64,000 nucleotides of DNA from Myxococcota bacterium (GTDB lineage Bacteria; Myxococcota_A; UBA9160; UBA4427): positions 37,098 to 101,097 of the forward strand of contig JANQEL010000290.1 in NCBI GenBank assembly GCA_028278345.1. Direction: 5' to 3'. The notes below the pieces were generated by a model. The model was not told the origin of the DNA. It did no database searches and saw nothing but the letters and a program-made list of their open reading frames with translations. Numbering within the stretch: position 1 is the first letter of the stretch; the number at the start of each line of letters is the position of its first letter. Below, piece by piece: positions 39,181-50,374 of the stretch. Position numbers and translations under genes: made by a program.

Positions 39181-40923
39181 TCAGCGCATCCCGTTCGTCG
39201 CGCGGAAGACGGTCTCGCCGTCCTTCACCGTTTCGAGGACACGCACCTCGCGCAGCGTCGTCGGATCGATTTCGAGGGGGTTGCGATCGAGCACGATGAG
39301 ATCGGCTCGCTTGCCCACCGAAAGCGAACCCTTCCCATGGGCCTCGTGGAACTGCCGCGCGGCTTCGAGGGTGGAGGCCTGCAGGGCTTCGAGCACGGTG
39401 ATGCGTTGCTCGGGCCCGATCACGCGTCCACTGCGCGTGGTTCGATTGACCGCGGCCCAGACCAACATCCACGGATCGACGGGATGCACGGGCGAGTCGT
39501 GGTGGAGGCTGACCGAAAGCCCCCGGTCGATCGCCGAGCGCGCCGGATTCAAGCGTGCGCTGCGCTCCGGTCCATAGATCTGCGCGACGTGGAAGTCGCC
39601 GAAGTAGAAGTTGTGGGCGACCTGGAAGGTGATGTGCGCATCGAGCTCGGCGAGGGCGGCGAGCTGCTCTTCTTTCGCCTGCTGAACGTGGATGAGTTGG
39701 GGGCCGCGATCGGCGCCCGGCACGGCCTCGCGCGCCGCGCGTAGGGCCACGATCGCCTGTTCGACCGCGGCGTCGCCGAGGGCGTGAATGTAGACGGGAT
39801 TGCCCGCCTCGAAGTGGGAAGTGACCAGGGCGTCGACGTCCGCTTGCGATGCGAAGTGGGAATAGCCGCGGTAGTCGACCTCGCCCGGGAGTTGAACGTG
39901 ATAGGGCTCCTGGAGATAGGCGGAGCGCCCCGGCGAACCGCCATCGAGGATGATCTTCGCACCGCCCACCCGGAAGCGACGGTCGTAGGTCTCCGAGCGC
40001 AGGGCGCGCACCTCTTCGGGCCCGTACTCCTGCACGAGCGGTACGGCGATCACATCGACCGGAAGGCGGTCCTCCTCCGCGAGCGCGCGAAGCAGCCGAA
40101 TCGCGAGCAGCGTGCCCGCCATCTCGGTGAGGGTGGTGTAACCCTGCGCAACGTAGTGGCCCACCGCGCGCTCGGCGCGTTCGAGGACAGCATCGCCCAG
40201 AGGGCCTTCGACGGATCCTCCGGCTCCCCCGCCGAGCAACCCGTTCAGGATGGGGAACACCACTGGAAACATCGCTGTCTCCTGAAGGAGGCCATTGGGC
40301 TCGCTCCCACCGTCGACGCGAAGAATGCGTCCGCCCTTCGGGTCCGGGGTCGTTGCGCTGATGCCCACGAGCTCGAGACCCTTCCCGTTCACCACCACCT
40401 GATGTGAAGAGAAATGGATCAACACGATCGGCACTTCGCTGCTCACCGCATCGAGATCGAAGCGATCGGGATGCCGCGCCTCTTCGAGCATGGCGTGGTC
40501 GTAGCCCCAACCCACGAGCCACCCGATCTCGCCCACGCCCGCCGTTTCCAGTCGCTCGCGCAGGGCCTGCTGGATCGCCCGGATACTGTCGGCCGGACCC
40601 GCGGGAGGGGGATCGAGATTCACCACGGCGAGCTTTGCCGAGGTCATCGTCAGGTGGCTATGCCCGTCGAAGAAGCCGGGCATCAGCGTGCGGCCGGCGA
40701 GATCAATCGAACGTGTCGAGGGTCCGCTTGACTTCGACACGTCTTCCATCGAACCGACGGCGAGGATTCGTCCGCCTCCGACTGCCAGTGCTTCGACCTG
40801 CGGATCGTCGTCCTCCATCGTGAGGATCGGACCGCCGTGATAGATGACGTCGGCCATCGGCCCGGGCTGCGCGCAACCCAGCAGCGTCACGACGAGGAAT
40901 AATCGGAGAGGAGGAAACCTCAT
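39181..40923 (-). CDS. Amidohydrolase family lipoprotein (YtcJ-like)
   Basis: LFLVVTLLGCAQPG lipobox; GRTLMPGFFDGHSHLTM; VYIHALGDAAVEQAIVALR; SVSLHHDSPVHPVDPW. Confidence 0.88.
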   Translation of the reverse strand: MRFPPLRLFLVVTLLGCAQPGPMADVIYHGGPILTMEDDDPQVEALAVGGGRILAVGSMEDVSKSSGPSTRSIDLAGRTLMPGFFDGHSHLTMTSAKLAVVNLDPPPAGPADSIRAIQQALRERLETAGVGEIGWLVGWGYDHAMLEEARHPDRFDLDAVSSEVPIVLIHFSSHQVVVNGKGLELVGISATTPDPKGGRILRVDGGSEPNGLLQETAMFPVVFPILNGLLGGGAGGSVEGPLGDAVLERAERAVGHYVAQGYTTLTEMAGTLLAIRLLRALAEEDRLPVDVIAVPLVQEYGPEEVRALRSETYDRRFRVGGAKIILDGGSPGRSAYLQEPYHVQLPGEVDYRGYSHFASQADVDALVTSHFEAGNPVYIHALGDAAVEQAIVALRAAREAVPGADRGPQLIHVQQAKEEQLAALAELDAHITFQVAHNFYFGDFHVAQIYGPERSARLNPARSAIDRGLSVSLHHDSPVHPVDPWMLVWAAVNRTTRSGRVIGPEQRITVLEALQASTLEAARQFHEAHGKGSLSVGKRADLIVLDRNPLEIDPTTLREVRVLETVKDGETVFRATNGMR

Positions 40924-40929
40924 CGACGA

Positions 40930-41394
40930 TCAGCTCCCTTCTGGTGTCCCATGCATCCGCCGCAATCGATGGTGACGCCAGAAGAAGGTCGCGCGGAACA
41001 GCAAGCCTTGAATCGCATCCAACCACGCGATGCGGGGAACGAAGCGAATGCGATCGGTTACGCGGCATCCCGTGGCGGTGGGTTCGAAAATCCGTTCGTG
41101 CTCCCAGACCCGCTGGGAGAGCATCGAAGAGCGCTCGAGAAAGCGCCGACCGGGTTCGACTTCTTCGAAGACCACGTCGTCGTACTCCACCGGCAAGATG
41201 CTGAAGAGCAGGATCCAACTGCGAAACTGCTTCACCCCCGGTTGCCAGCGATCGACGAGATCCGTCGCGTTCGCAGGAAACGTCATGCGCAGAAACGGCA
41301 GGAACTCGCGATTCACACCGACCGGATCGATGGCCTGCGCCCAGGCCTCCTCGGCCGATACGCACAGCTCCGATGATCGTTCGAATTCGCCCAC
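40930..41394 (-). CDS. SRPBCC/START-like domain protein
   Basis: VGEFERSSELCVSAEEAWAQAID...EVEPGRRFLERSSMLSQRVWEHERIFEPTATGCRVTDRIRFVPR. Confidence 0.65.
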   Translation of the reverse strand: MGEFERSSELCVSAEEAWAQAIDPVGVNREFLPFLRMTFPANATDLVDRWQPGVKQFRSWILLFSILPVEYDDVVFEEVEPGRRFLERSSMLSQRVWEHERIFEPTATGCRVTDRIRFVPRIAWLDAIQGLLFRATFFWRHHRLRRMHGTPEGS

Positions 41395-41427
41395 GCGGGT
41401 GCCCTCGCCTTCTTTCGGTCGAGAGTT

Positions 41428-42105
41428 CTACCGCACCGAGCGGGGATCTTCGAATGAACGCACCTCCCAACCGCGCTCTCGCGCCTCGCGTTCGAGTTCG
41501 GCATCGGGGTTCGTCGCGATCGGGTTGCCCACGATTCCCAGCGCGGGCAGATCGCTGATGGAATCGGAGTAGAAGTAGCTGCGGTCGAGGTCGACCTCGT
41601 GCTCGGCGATGAAGGTCTCGAGGTAGTGGAGCTTGCCTTGTTCGAGACAGATCGGTCCCACGCAGCGGCCCGTCAACACCCCGTTGCGGGTTTCCATGCG
41701 CGTACAAATCACGTGCTCGATGCCGAGCCAATCGGCCAGGGGTTCGACGACGTAGGGGATCGAGCCAGAAACGATCGCCACCACGTGATCGTCCCCGAGG
41801 TGCTCTTGGATCAGCTGGATGATTTCCGGATAGACCTGCTTGGCCATGTAGCGATCGAAGAGTTCTCGCCCTTCGTCGATCATGGTCGCTTCGTCGAGAC
41901 CCTCGAGGCCGACGAGCATGTTCTGCGTCCAGGTCGACACATCGAGCCAGCCGAGTTGGAACTGCACGGTCGAAGTGAAACCGCGCAAGATGTCGAAGAC
42001 ACCGAAGCGACCCTTCTTCCAGGAGTCGCGCATGTAGACCTCCGCGGAGCTACCCGCGATGATCGTCTTGTCCATGTCGAAGAAGGCGCCGACTTTCTTC
42101 GACAT
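41428..42105 (-). CDS. HAD-superfamily IB hydrolase (SerB-like phosphatase)
   Basis: VGAFFDMDKTIIAGSSAEVYMRDSW, VAIVSGSIPYVVEPLADWLGIEHVICTRME, SYFYSDSISDLPAL. True start at 42105, not the tracked 43041. Confidence 0.88.
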   Translation of the reverse strand: MSKKVGAFFDMDKTIIAGSSAEVYMRDSWKKGRFGVFDILRGFTSTVQFQLGWLDVSTWTQNMLVGLEGLDEATMIDEGRELFDRYMAKQVYPEIIQLIQEHLGDDHVVAIVSGSIPYVVEPLADWLGIEHVICTRMETRNGVLTGRCVGPICLEQGKLHYLETFIAEHEVDLDRSYFYSDSISDLPALGIVGNPIATNPDAELEREARERGWEVRSFEDPRSVR

Positions 42106-43211
42106 CAGAACAGGTACCGGCGCATCGAAATATTGAGCAGCAACGCGAGCGAGATGAAGGCCGCGAGCATCGCGGAGCCGCCGTAGCTGAAGAGCGGGAG
42201 CGGCACGCCGATCACGGGGGCGAGCCCGAGCACCATGGCGATGTTGATCACCGCGGGCCAGAAGAGCGTGCCCACCAGGCCCACCGCCAGCATCGCGCCG
42301 AAGCCATCCTTCGAACTCGATGCGATCCAGAGCCCCCACAGCAGCATCGCGAGGAAGAGCGAGAGCACCACGATGCAGCCCACGAAGCCCCACTCCTCGG
42401 CGAGCACGGAGAAGATGAAGTCGGTGTGCTGTGTCGGCAGGAAGCGCAACTGGGTCTGCGTGCCTTCCATCCAACCGCGTCCGAAGAGGCCACCGGCGCC
42501 CACCGCGATGCGCGACTGCATCGCCTGGTAGCCCGACGAGAGCGGGTCGCGCTCGGGATCGATGAAATCGAGGATGCGCTGCTGCTGATACGGCCGCAGG
42601 CCGTAGGTCCACAGCGCCGTCGCGGCCCCGACCCCGGCCGCCGCCAACCCCGCCCAGGCCCGCGTGGAGATGCGGATGAAGGGAAGGAAGGTGAGCGCCA
42701 CGAGCAGCGTGAGCAGCGCCACACCCATGTCCTTCTGCGCGAGGATCAAGCCCACGGGCGGTGCCGCAATCAGGATCGGCTGCACGAGTTGGCGCATGCC
42801 GGCCGAGGGATCGGGGGGCGAGCGGTGGAAGTGCCGCGCCATCATCAAGACGAGGGCGATCTTTGCGAACTCCGAGGGCTGCACGCGCCCCTCGAAGAGC
42901 CAGGCCCGCGCACCACGTGTTTCGGGCGCGACCAGGAGCGTGGCTACCAGAAGTCCGAGACTGCCGAGATAGATCAGCGGCGCGAAGCGTTCGAAGTGTC
43001 GGTAGTCGATCATCAAGATGATCACGAGCACAACCGAGCACAGCCCGACCACCATCGCCTGACGCCGCACGATGTCGGAGACGCCGCCCTCGACGCCGGC
43101 GTTGGTGGCCGAGGTGAGGTTCACGAAGGCGAAGAACACCAGGACCGCGGCGATCCCGAGGAACACCCAGTCGAAGTACTGCAGCGAGCGACGGTCGATG
43201 CTCATGCTCAT
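42105..43211 (-). CDS. rodA: Rod shape-determining SEDS glycosyltransferase RodA
   Basis: ILMIDYRHFERFAPLIYLGSLGLLVATLL, GARAWLFEGRVQPSEFAKIALV, LPTQHTDFIFSVLAEEWGFVGC. Confidence 0.95.
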   Translation of the reverse strand: MSMSIDRRSLQYFDWVFLGIAAVLVFFAFVNLTSATNAGVEGGVSDIVRRQAMVVGLCSVVLVIILMIDYRHFERFAPLIYLGSLGLLVATLLVAPETRGARAWLFEGRVQPSEFAKIALVLMMARHFHRSPPDPSAGMRQLVQPILIAAPPVGLILAQKDMGVALLTLLVALTFLPFIRISTRAWAGLAAAGVGAATALWTYGLRPYQQQRILDFIDPERDPLSSGYQAMQSRIAVGAGGLFGRGWMEGTQTQLRFLPTQHTDFIFSVLAEEWGFVGCIVVLSLFLAMLLWGLWIASSSKDGFGAMLAVGLVGTLFWPAVINIAMVLGLAPVIGVPLPLFSYGGSAMLAAFISLALLLNISMRRYLF

Positions 43212-43243
43212 GGTTCTTGCTGCCTCGCCAGCGTCACCTCGGG

Positions 43244-45217
43244 TTAGGGCGCAGCGTTCGCCGTCACGGTCGGCGGAGGCGCGGGAGTCGGCGGCGCGGT
43301 TTCACCTTCTTCTTCGCCCTGCCCTTCGACGGGATCTTCGATCGGCGCCTCGAGCGCGCGCTGCTTCTCGAAGTAGCGCGCCATCACCTTCTGCACGATG
43401 GGCGCGGCCACGGTGCCACCGCCCTCGCCCGCGTGTTCGACCAGGGCCACCACGACGATCTCGGGCGCCTCGGCCGGAGCGAACGCCGCGAAGAGCGCGT
43501 GGTCGCGATAGCGGATCGGGATCTCCTCGGGCTCCATGTCCTTCACGAGATCGAGACTCACCACCTGGGTCGTCCCGCTCTTGCCAGCCACCTGGATACC
43601 CGCGACGCGCGCGCGCCCACCCGTGCCCTCTTCGCCGTGCACCACATCGACCAGGCCTTCGGTCACGACCTTCAGGATCTCGCGCGAAACCGGCACGCGC
43701 GCGAACTCCTCGGGCGACTCCACCGAAATGAGCTCGCGATCCCAGGTCTCGTAGCGCTTGATCAGCTTGGGGCGCATGACGCGCCCGCCGTTCGCAATCG
43801 CGGCATAGGAGACCGCCAACTGGATCGGCGTCACCAGGTTGTAGCCCTGCCCGATCGCGGCGGAGACGGTCTCGCCCTTGATCCACTCTTCGCCCTTGGC
43901 GCGGAGCTTCCATTCCATCGTCGGGATCAGACCCGACTTCTCGGCCGCGAGATCGATCTTCGTCTGCTGCCCGAAGCCGAAGCCGCGCGCGTACTTCGCG
44001 ATGCGATCGATGCCGAGCCGCACGCCGAGGTCGTAGAAGTAGACGTCGCACGAGCCCTTGAGCGCCGCGTCCATGTTCACGTCGCCGTGACCGCCGCGCT
44101 TCCAGCAGCGATAGACCCGACGCCCGAGGCGGTAATGGCCGGGACAGAAGATCTCCTCTTCGCGGGTGATCTCCTTTTCCGCGAGCCCCGCCGCCGCAAC
44201 GACGGCCTTGTACGTCGAGCCCGGCGAGTACTCCCCCGACACCGCGCGATTGCGCAGCGGCTTCCACGGGTCGGAGACCAGCGCGTCCCAGGTCGCCGAA
44301 TCGATCCCCCCCGCGAATGCATTCGGGTCATAGGCGGGTATCGAAGCCAGGGCGAGGACGTCGCCATTGTTCGGATCGAGGGCGACGACGGCACCCATGT
44401 GATCGGGCTTTTCGGGATCGGTCGAGCGGAAGGCCTCTTCGGCGGCGCGCTGGAGATCCTTGTCGAGGGTGAGCACCACCCGGCCGCCGGGCACCGGCTT
44501 CAGTTCGTCGAGGAGTTCGATCTCGCGCCCGGCGACGTCGACCACCATGTTGCGGCCCCCCGCCTTGCCGCGCAGATGGCTCTCGAGCTTCGCCTCCAGA
44601 CCGAACTGGCCGACGACCTCGCCCTGCTCGTACCCCGCGAACTGGGGCAGCGCGAGTTGCCGCGTACCGATCTCGCCGATCGTGCCGAGCAGATGGGCGG
44701 CCGTGGCCCCGTCGACGTAGTCGCGCCGCGGCCCGATGTGGGTCACCACGCCGGGCAGCGCGTAGCGGTGGCTCTCCACCTGGGCAAAGCGCTCGTAGCC
44801 GAGATCGCCGCGCAGCAGGACGGGCTGGAAGCGCTTGCGCCCCCGCGGCTTGCCCACCCGCGTCGAGAGTTCCTGGGGTGCCTCGTCGAGGATCTGCCCG
44901 AGCGCACGGAAGGTCGCGTCGCCGCCGTGCAGTTCGTTGGGGATCACCTGGACGCGATAGGCCGGGCGTGTCGTCGCGAGGATGCGCCCATCGCGATCGA
45001 CGATGTCGCCGCGGGGCGCTTCGAGGCGGATCGTGCGCACGAAGTTCTGTTCCGAGCGACTGCGCAGGTCGGCGCCCTCGACGATCTGCAACTGGAAGAG
45101 ACGCACGGCGAAGATCACGAACGCCAGCACGATGCCGAAGGCGATCAGCCCAATGCGCCCTTCGGCGGCGTGGGGCCCGCCGGGTGAGAGTCGGCCGTCG
45201 CCGAGACCGCCCATCAT
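43244..45217 (-). CDS. mrdA: Penicillin-binding protein 2
   Basis: RLFQLQIVEGADLRSRSEQNFVRTIRLEAPRGDIVDRDGRILATTRPAY, SGEYSPGSTYKAVVA (SxxK), AGKSGTTQV. Confidence 0.95.
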   Translation of the reverse strand: MMGGLGDGRLSPGGPHAAEGRIGLIAFGIVLAFVIFAVRLFQLQIVEGADLRSRSEQNFVRTIRLEAPRGDIVDRDGRILATTRPAYRVQVIPNELHGGDATFRALGQILDEAPQELSTRVGKPRGRKRFQPVLLRGDLGYERFAQVESHRYALPGVVTHIGPRRDYVDGATAAHLLGTIGEIGTRQLALPQFAGYEQGEVVGQFGLEAKLESHLRGKAGGRNMVVDVAGREIELLDELKPVPGGRVVLTLDKDLQRAAEEAFRSTDPEKPDHMGAVVALDPNNGDVLALASIPAYDPNAFAGGIDSATWDALVSDPWKPLRNRAVSGEYSPGSTYKAVVAAAGLAEKEITREEEIFCPGHYRLGRRVYRCWKRGGHGDVNMDAALKGSCDVYFYDLGVRLGIDRIAKYARGFGFGQQTKIDLAAEKSGLIPTMEWKLRAKGEEWIKGETVSAAIGQGYNLVTPIQLAVSYAAIANGGRVMRPKLIKRYETWDRELISVESPEEFARVPVSREILKVVTEGLVDVVHGEEGTGGRARVAGIQVAGKSGTTQVVSLDLVKDMEPEEIPIRYRDHALFAAFAPAEAPEIVVVALVEHAGEGGGTVAAPIVQKVMARYFEKQRALEAPIEDPVEGQGEEEGETAPPTPAPPPTVTANAAP

Positions 45218-45804
45218 GACGCCGGCCTCCGCTCATCGAGTTCGATGCCGGGCCGGCTCGCTTCGCCGTCCACCCGCTCACCCACCCAGACCACCAGGGC
45301 CGACACCAGCGGCGCCAGGACGGCGTTCACCAACGCGTGGGGCAGCACATCTGTGAGAGCGCTCCAGATCGAGAATCCCGCCGACGAGGCCGACGAAAAG
45401 AACCCGAGCAGGATCATCAGCCCGATGGCGTTCAGGATCGTCATGCCCGCGGCGAAGAGCGCGAAGGTCGCCCCGCCGCGAAGATCCATCTGGCTGCGCG
45501 CCAATGCCGTGAGGGAAAACGAAAGCAATCGCAAGAGCGCGTGCACACCGAGGATCGCACTCGAAAGCAGATCCGCTGCGAAGCCGAGTGCCGTCGCCAC
45601 GAACATGCCGGGCGTGACCTCGAGCCAGTGCAAGCCAATCGCAAGAACCACGAGCAAGCCGAGGTCGGGACACAGCGAGCGCGGCAACACCATGGCAAGG
45701 CCACCTTGCACGCCGAGGGCGAGCAGGCCGAGCACGAACACGGCGATGACGCGCTTCAACTCCGTCTCCGATCCGCGCGCATCACGAAGCCGGCTCTGCT
45801 TCAT
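45214..45804 (-). CDS. mreD: Rod shape-determining protein MreD
   Basis: Small hydrophobic protein between mreC and mrdA; GMFVATALGFAADLLSSAILGVHALLRLLSFSLTAL. Confidence 0.85.
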   Translation of the reverse strand: MKQSRLRDARGSETELKRVIAVFVLGLLALGVQGGLAMVLPRSLCPDLGLLVVLAIGLHWLEVTPGMFVATALGFAADLLSSAILGVHALLRLLSFSLTALARSQMDLRGGATFALFAAGMTILNAIGLMILLGFFSSASSAGFSIWSALTDVLPHALVNAVLAPLVSALVVWVGERVDGEASRPGIELDERRPAS

Positions 45805-46714
45805 CGCGTCCGGCAGCCACGCTTGCGTTCGGTGCGTCGTCCACCTCGCTGCCGTCCTGGCTTCCGTAGAGCAGCTCCATCGTCGGCCCCTGATGGAACA
45901 TCACGAACACCTGCTCGAGGCGTTCGAAGTCGACGGCCGGCGTGAGCACGGCGGTTTGGATCAGGTCGCCACCGCGTTCGCGAAGCTCGCGCACCTCGCC
46001 GATGCGAAGGCCCTTGGGATAGATCGCATCGAGCCCCGAGGTGATGATCACATCACCGCTCTGCACGTCACCGTCGCGCGCGACGAATTCGAACTCGAGG
46101 GAATCACTTCCCGTTCCGCGTACCACGCCGCGGGTTCGACTGCGCTGCACCACGCCGTCGACCGCGCTCTGTCGGTCGAGCAACAACATCGCCTTGGCGG
46201 CGTGCCCCGAAGCGGCGGTCACGAGCCCGGCCACCCCGTTGTTGGTGACGATCGGATTGCCGGCCACGATGCCGTGCTCTTCACCGCGGTCGACCACCAC
46301 CGAACGGAACCAGAGCGAAATGTCGAGACCGACGACGCGCGCGGGCAACATCGGCACTTCGAAGTCGTCGCGCATCGCCGCGATGCGATCGAGGTGCCCA
46401 CTCGCCACGAGCGCTTCGCGGTACTGCAGGTTGATCTCTTCGAGTTCGGCGATGCGCTCCTTCAACTTCACGTTCTCGTCGGCGACGTAGACGAGGTCGA
46501 CGTAGTTGTTGATCACGTCGCGCACCGAGGTCGCAGGCACTGAAACCACGCGCTGCACCGGCGCCACCACTTCGATCACGAGCGCCTGCCACCAGGGCAA
46601 CTTGTGGCGCTGGGCTTCGAAGTCGCGCGTATCCCCCACCATCGCGATCGCCGCGACGAGCAGCAGGAAGACGAACCCGATGGGGGCGCTGAAGCGCTTC
46701 AGGAAGTCGATCAC
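45782..46714 (-). CDS. mreC: Rod shape-determining protein MreC
   Basis: Single N-terminal TM; VIDFLKRFSAPIGFVFLL...ENVKLKERIAELEEINLQYREAL...GIVAGNPIVTNNGVAGLV. Confidence 0.93.
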   Translation of the reverse strand: MIDFLKRFSAPIGFVFLLLVAAIAMVGDTRDFEAQRHKLPWWQALVIEVVAPVQRVVSVPATSVRDVINNYVDLVYVADENVKLKERIAELEEINLQYREALVASGHLDRIAAMRDDFEVPMLPARVVGLDISLWFRSVVVDRGEEHGIVAGNPIVTNNGVAGLVTAASGHAAKAMLLLDRQSAVDGVVQRSRTRGVVRGTGSDSLEFEFVARDGDVQSGDVIITSGLDAIYPKGLRIGEVRELRERGGDLIQTAVLTPAVDFERLEQVFVMFHQGPTMELLYGSQDGSEVDDAPNASVAAGRDEAEPAS

Positions 46715-46832
46715 GGGTGGACTCCCCACCCGCCGCAGGCGCTTCCTCGCCGGACAGAGGGCGCAAAAATCCCGTAAATCCGGCTAGATGCAGCCTGCCC
46801 GACGCCGCCGGGGCCGGCCTCTCCGCGCGGGA

Positions 46833-48068
<1,236 letters not shown>

Positions 48069-48265
48069 CTAAGTGTTCGGATTCACGGCTGTTTGATTGT
48101 CCCCTCCTCGCAGGGGCACGATACCAGCGGGCCACAGTGAGAACAAGCGAACGCGGCCTCCCGTGCTTGCTCGGCCCCATCCTCACAACTAACTTCGCGC
48201 CCCTTCCGAGCCCGCTCGGCCCCAACCTCGACCCCTCGTCACGACGCATCACAGAGGAGTTCCTC

Positions 48266-49792
48266 GTGCTCGACCGCATCCGCAAGGGCCAGCGCTGGCT
48301 GACCGCGATTTTCGTCTTCTCCATCGGCCTGGTCTTCGTCTTCTTTCTCGGACTGGGGGGCTCGACGCCCGGTGGCGGCCAGCGCGCGGCCACCGGCGAA
48401 GAGGTGGTCATTCTCGACGATGCCCGCATCCGGATGAACGACTACCTGCGCGTACGGAGACAACAGGAAGACCGCCTCCGTCAGTCACTGGGTGACCAGT
48501 TCGACGCCGACGCGATGTCGTCTTTCCTCGACGCGCAAGCGCTGCAGTCGGTGATCAACCAGGTCGTGCTCTCGCAATCGGCGATGGAACTCGGGCTGGT
48601 GGCCGGCCCGGACGAGGTGAAGGACTTCCTGCGAAACGATCCGGGCCTGCGCGACGAAGACGGTCGATTTGCCCAGGACGAATTCGATGCCCAGGTCAAG
48701 TGGGAGTGGGGCAGCCAGGCCGCCTTCCTGGAGGCCATGCAACGAGACCTTTTGCAGCAGAAATTGTTCGAATTGCTGATCTCCCAGGTCGAAATCAGCG
48801 AGGCCGAGGCCTTCCGGGCCGCCCGCTTCCGCACCGAGGAGGCGCGCATCGCCTTCGTGGCCCTGGGCGAAGCCACGCTGCCCGATTCGAAGAAGCCGGG
48901 CGAAGCCGAGGTGCAGCAGTACCTCGACGCGAACCGCGACACCGTGCAGGCGCGCTACGACGAGGCAATCGGACGCTTCGCCACCGCGGAGACGCGCAGC
49001 GTCAGCCACATCCTGCTGAAGAACGAGGGCGGAACCGCAGAGGACGCGGCGAAGAACCGTGAGCGCGCCGAGGCGATTCGCGCGCGCATCGTCGAGGGGG
49101 GTGAGGATTTCGCAGCCGTGGCCAGCGAGGTCTCGGACGACACGGCAACGAAGGAAAGCGGTGGGAGCCTGGGTGAGATCAGCCGCGGCGATACCGCACC
49201 CAACCTGGAAGCGGCGGCCTTCGCACTCGAAGTCGGTGGCGTGAGTGAGATCATCGAAGGCATCGAAGGTCTTCACATCCTGAAGGTCGATGGGAAGACC
49301 GAAGCCGGTCGCAAGCCCTTCGACGAGGTTGCGCTCGAACTCGCCGCCGAAGGTGCGGCAGTCGAAGCCGCGCGGGAGGTTGCAGACGCGCTGTCGAAGG
49401 CGATCCAGAGCGGCCAATCGCTGGAAGACGCAGCGCGCGAAGCCGACCTCACCCTCGAACGCACGGGCTTCTTCACGCGACGCCGCGATGGCTTCATTCC
49501 AGGGCTGAGCCGGCCTTCCGTCGATGTGCTGGCGACGGCCTTCACACTGAGCACCGAAGCACCCTCTTCATCGAAGGTCTTCGAGGTCGGTGACGAGTTG
49601 GTCTTGGTTCAACTGATCGATCGCCAGGATCCCGACCCAGCCACGCTGGCCAGCGCCGTCGAGTCCGCACGCGAAAATCTCGAGCTGCAACAGCAGAACA
49701 CGCTGATCCAGGCGTGGATCGACAGCCGCAAGGAACTCTACGAGAGCGAGCAGCGGCTGCAGATCAACTCGGCGGTCATCGCGGGGAGCTGA
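48266..49792 (+). CDS. SurA/PpiD-like peptidylprolyl isomerase (parvulin domain)
   Basis: N-terminal TM anchor VLDRIRKGQRWLTAIFVFSIGLVFVFFLG; parvulin SHILLKNEGG...RAEAIRARIVEGGEDFAAVASEVSDDTATKESGGSLGEISRGD. Confidence 0.9.
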   Translation: MLDRIRKGQRWLTAIFVFSIGLVFVFFLGLGGSTPGGGQRAATGEEVVILDDARIRMNDYLRVRRQQEDRLRQSLGDQFDADAMSSFLDAQALQSVINQVVLSQSAMELGLVAGPDEVKDFLRNDPGLRDEDGRFAQDEFDAQVKWEWGSQAAFLEAMQRDLLQQKLFELLISQVEISEAEAFRAARFRTEEARIAFVALGEATLPDSKKPGEAEVQQYLDANRDTVQARYDEAIGRFATAETRSVSHILLKNEGGTAEDAAKNRERAEAIRARIVEGGEDFAAVASEVSDDTATKESGGSLGEISRGDTAPNLEAAAFALEVGGVSEIIEGIEGLHILKVDGKTEAGRKPFDEVALELAAEGAAVEAAREVADALSKAIQSGQSLEDAAREADLTLERTGFFTRRRDGFIPGLSRPSVDVLATAFTLSTEAPSSSKVFEVGDELVLVQLIDRQDPDPATLASAVESARENLELQQQNTLIQAWIDSRKELYESEQRLQINSAVIAGS

Positions 49793-49805
49793 ACCGCGCG
49801 GGTGA

Positions 49806-50288
49806 CTAACCCTCGCCGCCCTCGTGAATCATCTCGGCGAGGTAGGCGGCCTTGCCGACTTCTTCGACGAGGTGTAGTTGCGCCTCGTGCCAGTCGACCG
49901 ACTCCTCTTCCTCCTTGAGGATGTTCTCGAGGAGTTCGCGGGTGCCATTGTCCGCGGCTTCGCGGCAGAGCGCGATCGCCTTGTTGAGGCGCTTCACGGC
50001 TTCGAGTTCCAGATCGAGATCCAGCTTGTGCTGTTCGACGGGGTCTTCACCGACGAGCACGGGCGAGAGCCGCTGCATGTTCGGCGTGCCATCGAGGAAG
50101 AGGATGCGGTCGATCACATCGTCCGCGTGCTTCATCTCTTCGATCGACTCCTCGCGCTTCTTGTGAGAGAGCCGGTGATAACCCCAATTGGCGCACATGC
50201 GGTGGTGGATGAAGTACTGGTTGATCGCCGTAAGCTCCGACGTCAGGACTTCATTGAGCGCCTCGATGACCCGGTCATCACCCTTCAT
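49806..50288 (-). CDS. bfr: Bacterioferritin
   Basis: MKGDDRVIEALNEVLTSELTAINQYFIHHRMCANWGYHRLSHKKREESIEEMKHADDVIDRILFLDGTPNMQRL. Confidence 0.96.
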   Translation of the reverse strand: MKGDDRVIEALNEVLTSELTAINQYFIHHRMCANWGYHRLSHKKREESIEEMKHADDVIDRILFLDGTPNMQRLSPVLVGEDPVEQHKLDLDLELEAVKRLNKAIALCREAADNGTRELLENILKEEEESVDWHEAQLHLVEEVGKAAYLAEMIHEGGEG

Positions 50289-50293
50289 GGTCT

Positions 50294-50323
50294 TCTCCGC
50301 TGAATGGAAGGTTCGAGCGGAGA
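50294..50323 (-). promoter_or_regulatory. 5'-UTR hairpin sequestering the bfr Shine-Dalgarno sequence
   Basis: mRNA sense: UCUCCGCU-C-GAA-CCUUCCA-UUC-AGCGGAGA-AGACC-AUG. 8-bp perfect stem, single bulged C, 3-bp upper stem, 7-nt loop; SD-like GGAGA lies in the 3' arm. Confidence 0.5.
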
Positions 50324-50374
50324 GTAACCATGTCGAGCGCGAGAATCAGTGGCTGTCGCTCAGCGACGCGGGTA

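Noticed and set aside
41428-43041. 537-aa ORF suggesting a fusion upstream of the HAD phosphatase
   Set aside because: N-terminal part is an alternative frame of rodA; MSKKVGAFFDMDKT at 42105 is the natural start, overlapping the rodA stop.
43217-45187. 656-aa plus-strand ORF opposite mrdA
   Set aside because: Fully antisense to a confident PBP2 gene; mirror-frame composition typical of high-GC DNA.
50294-50323. Interpreting the bfr leader hairpin as a true iron-responsive element
   Set aside because: Bulged C spacing (3 bp) and loop (CCUUCCA) do not match the CAGUGN IRE consensus; reported only as an SD-sequestering hairpin.
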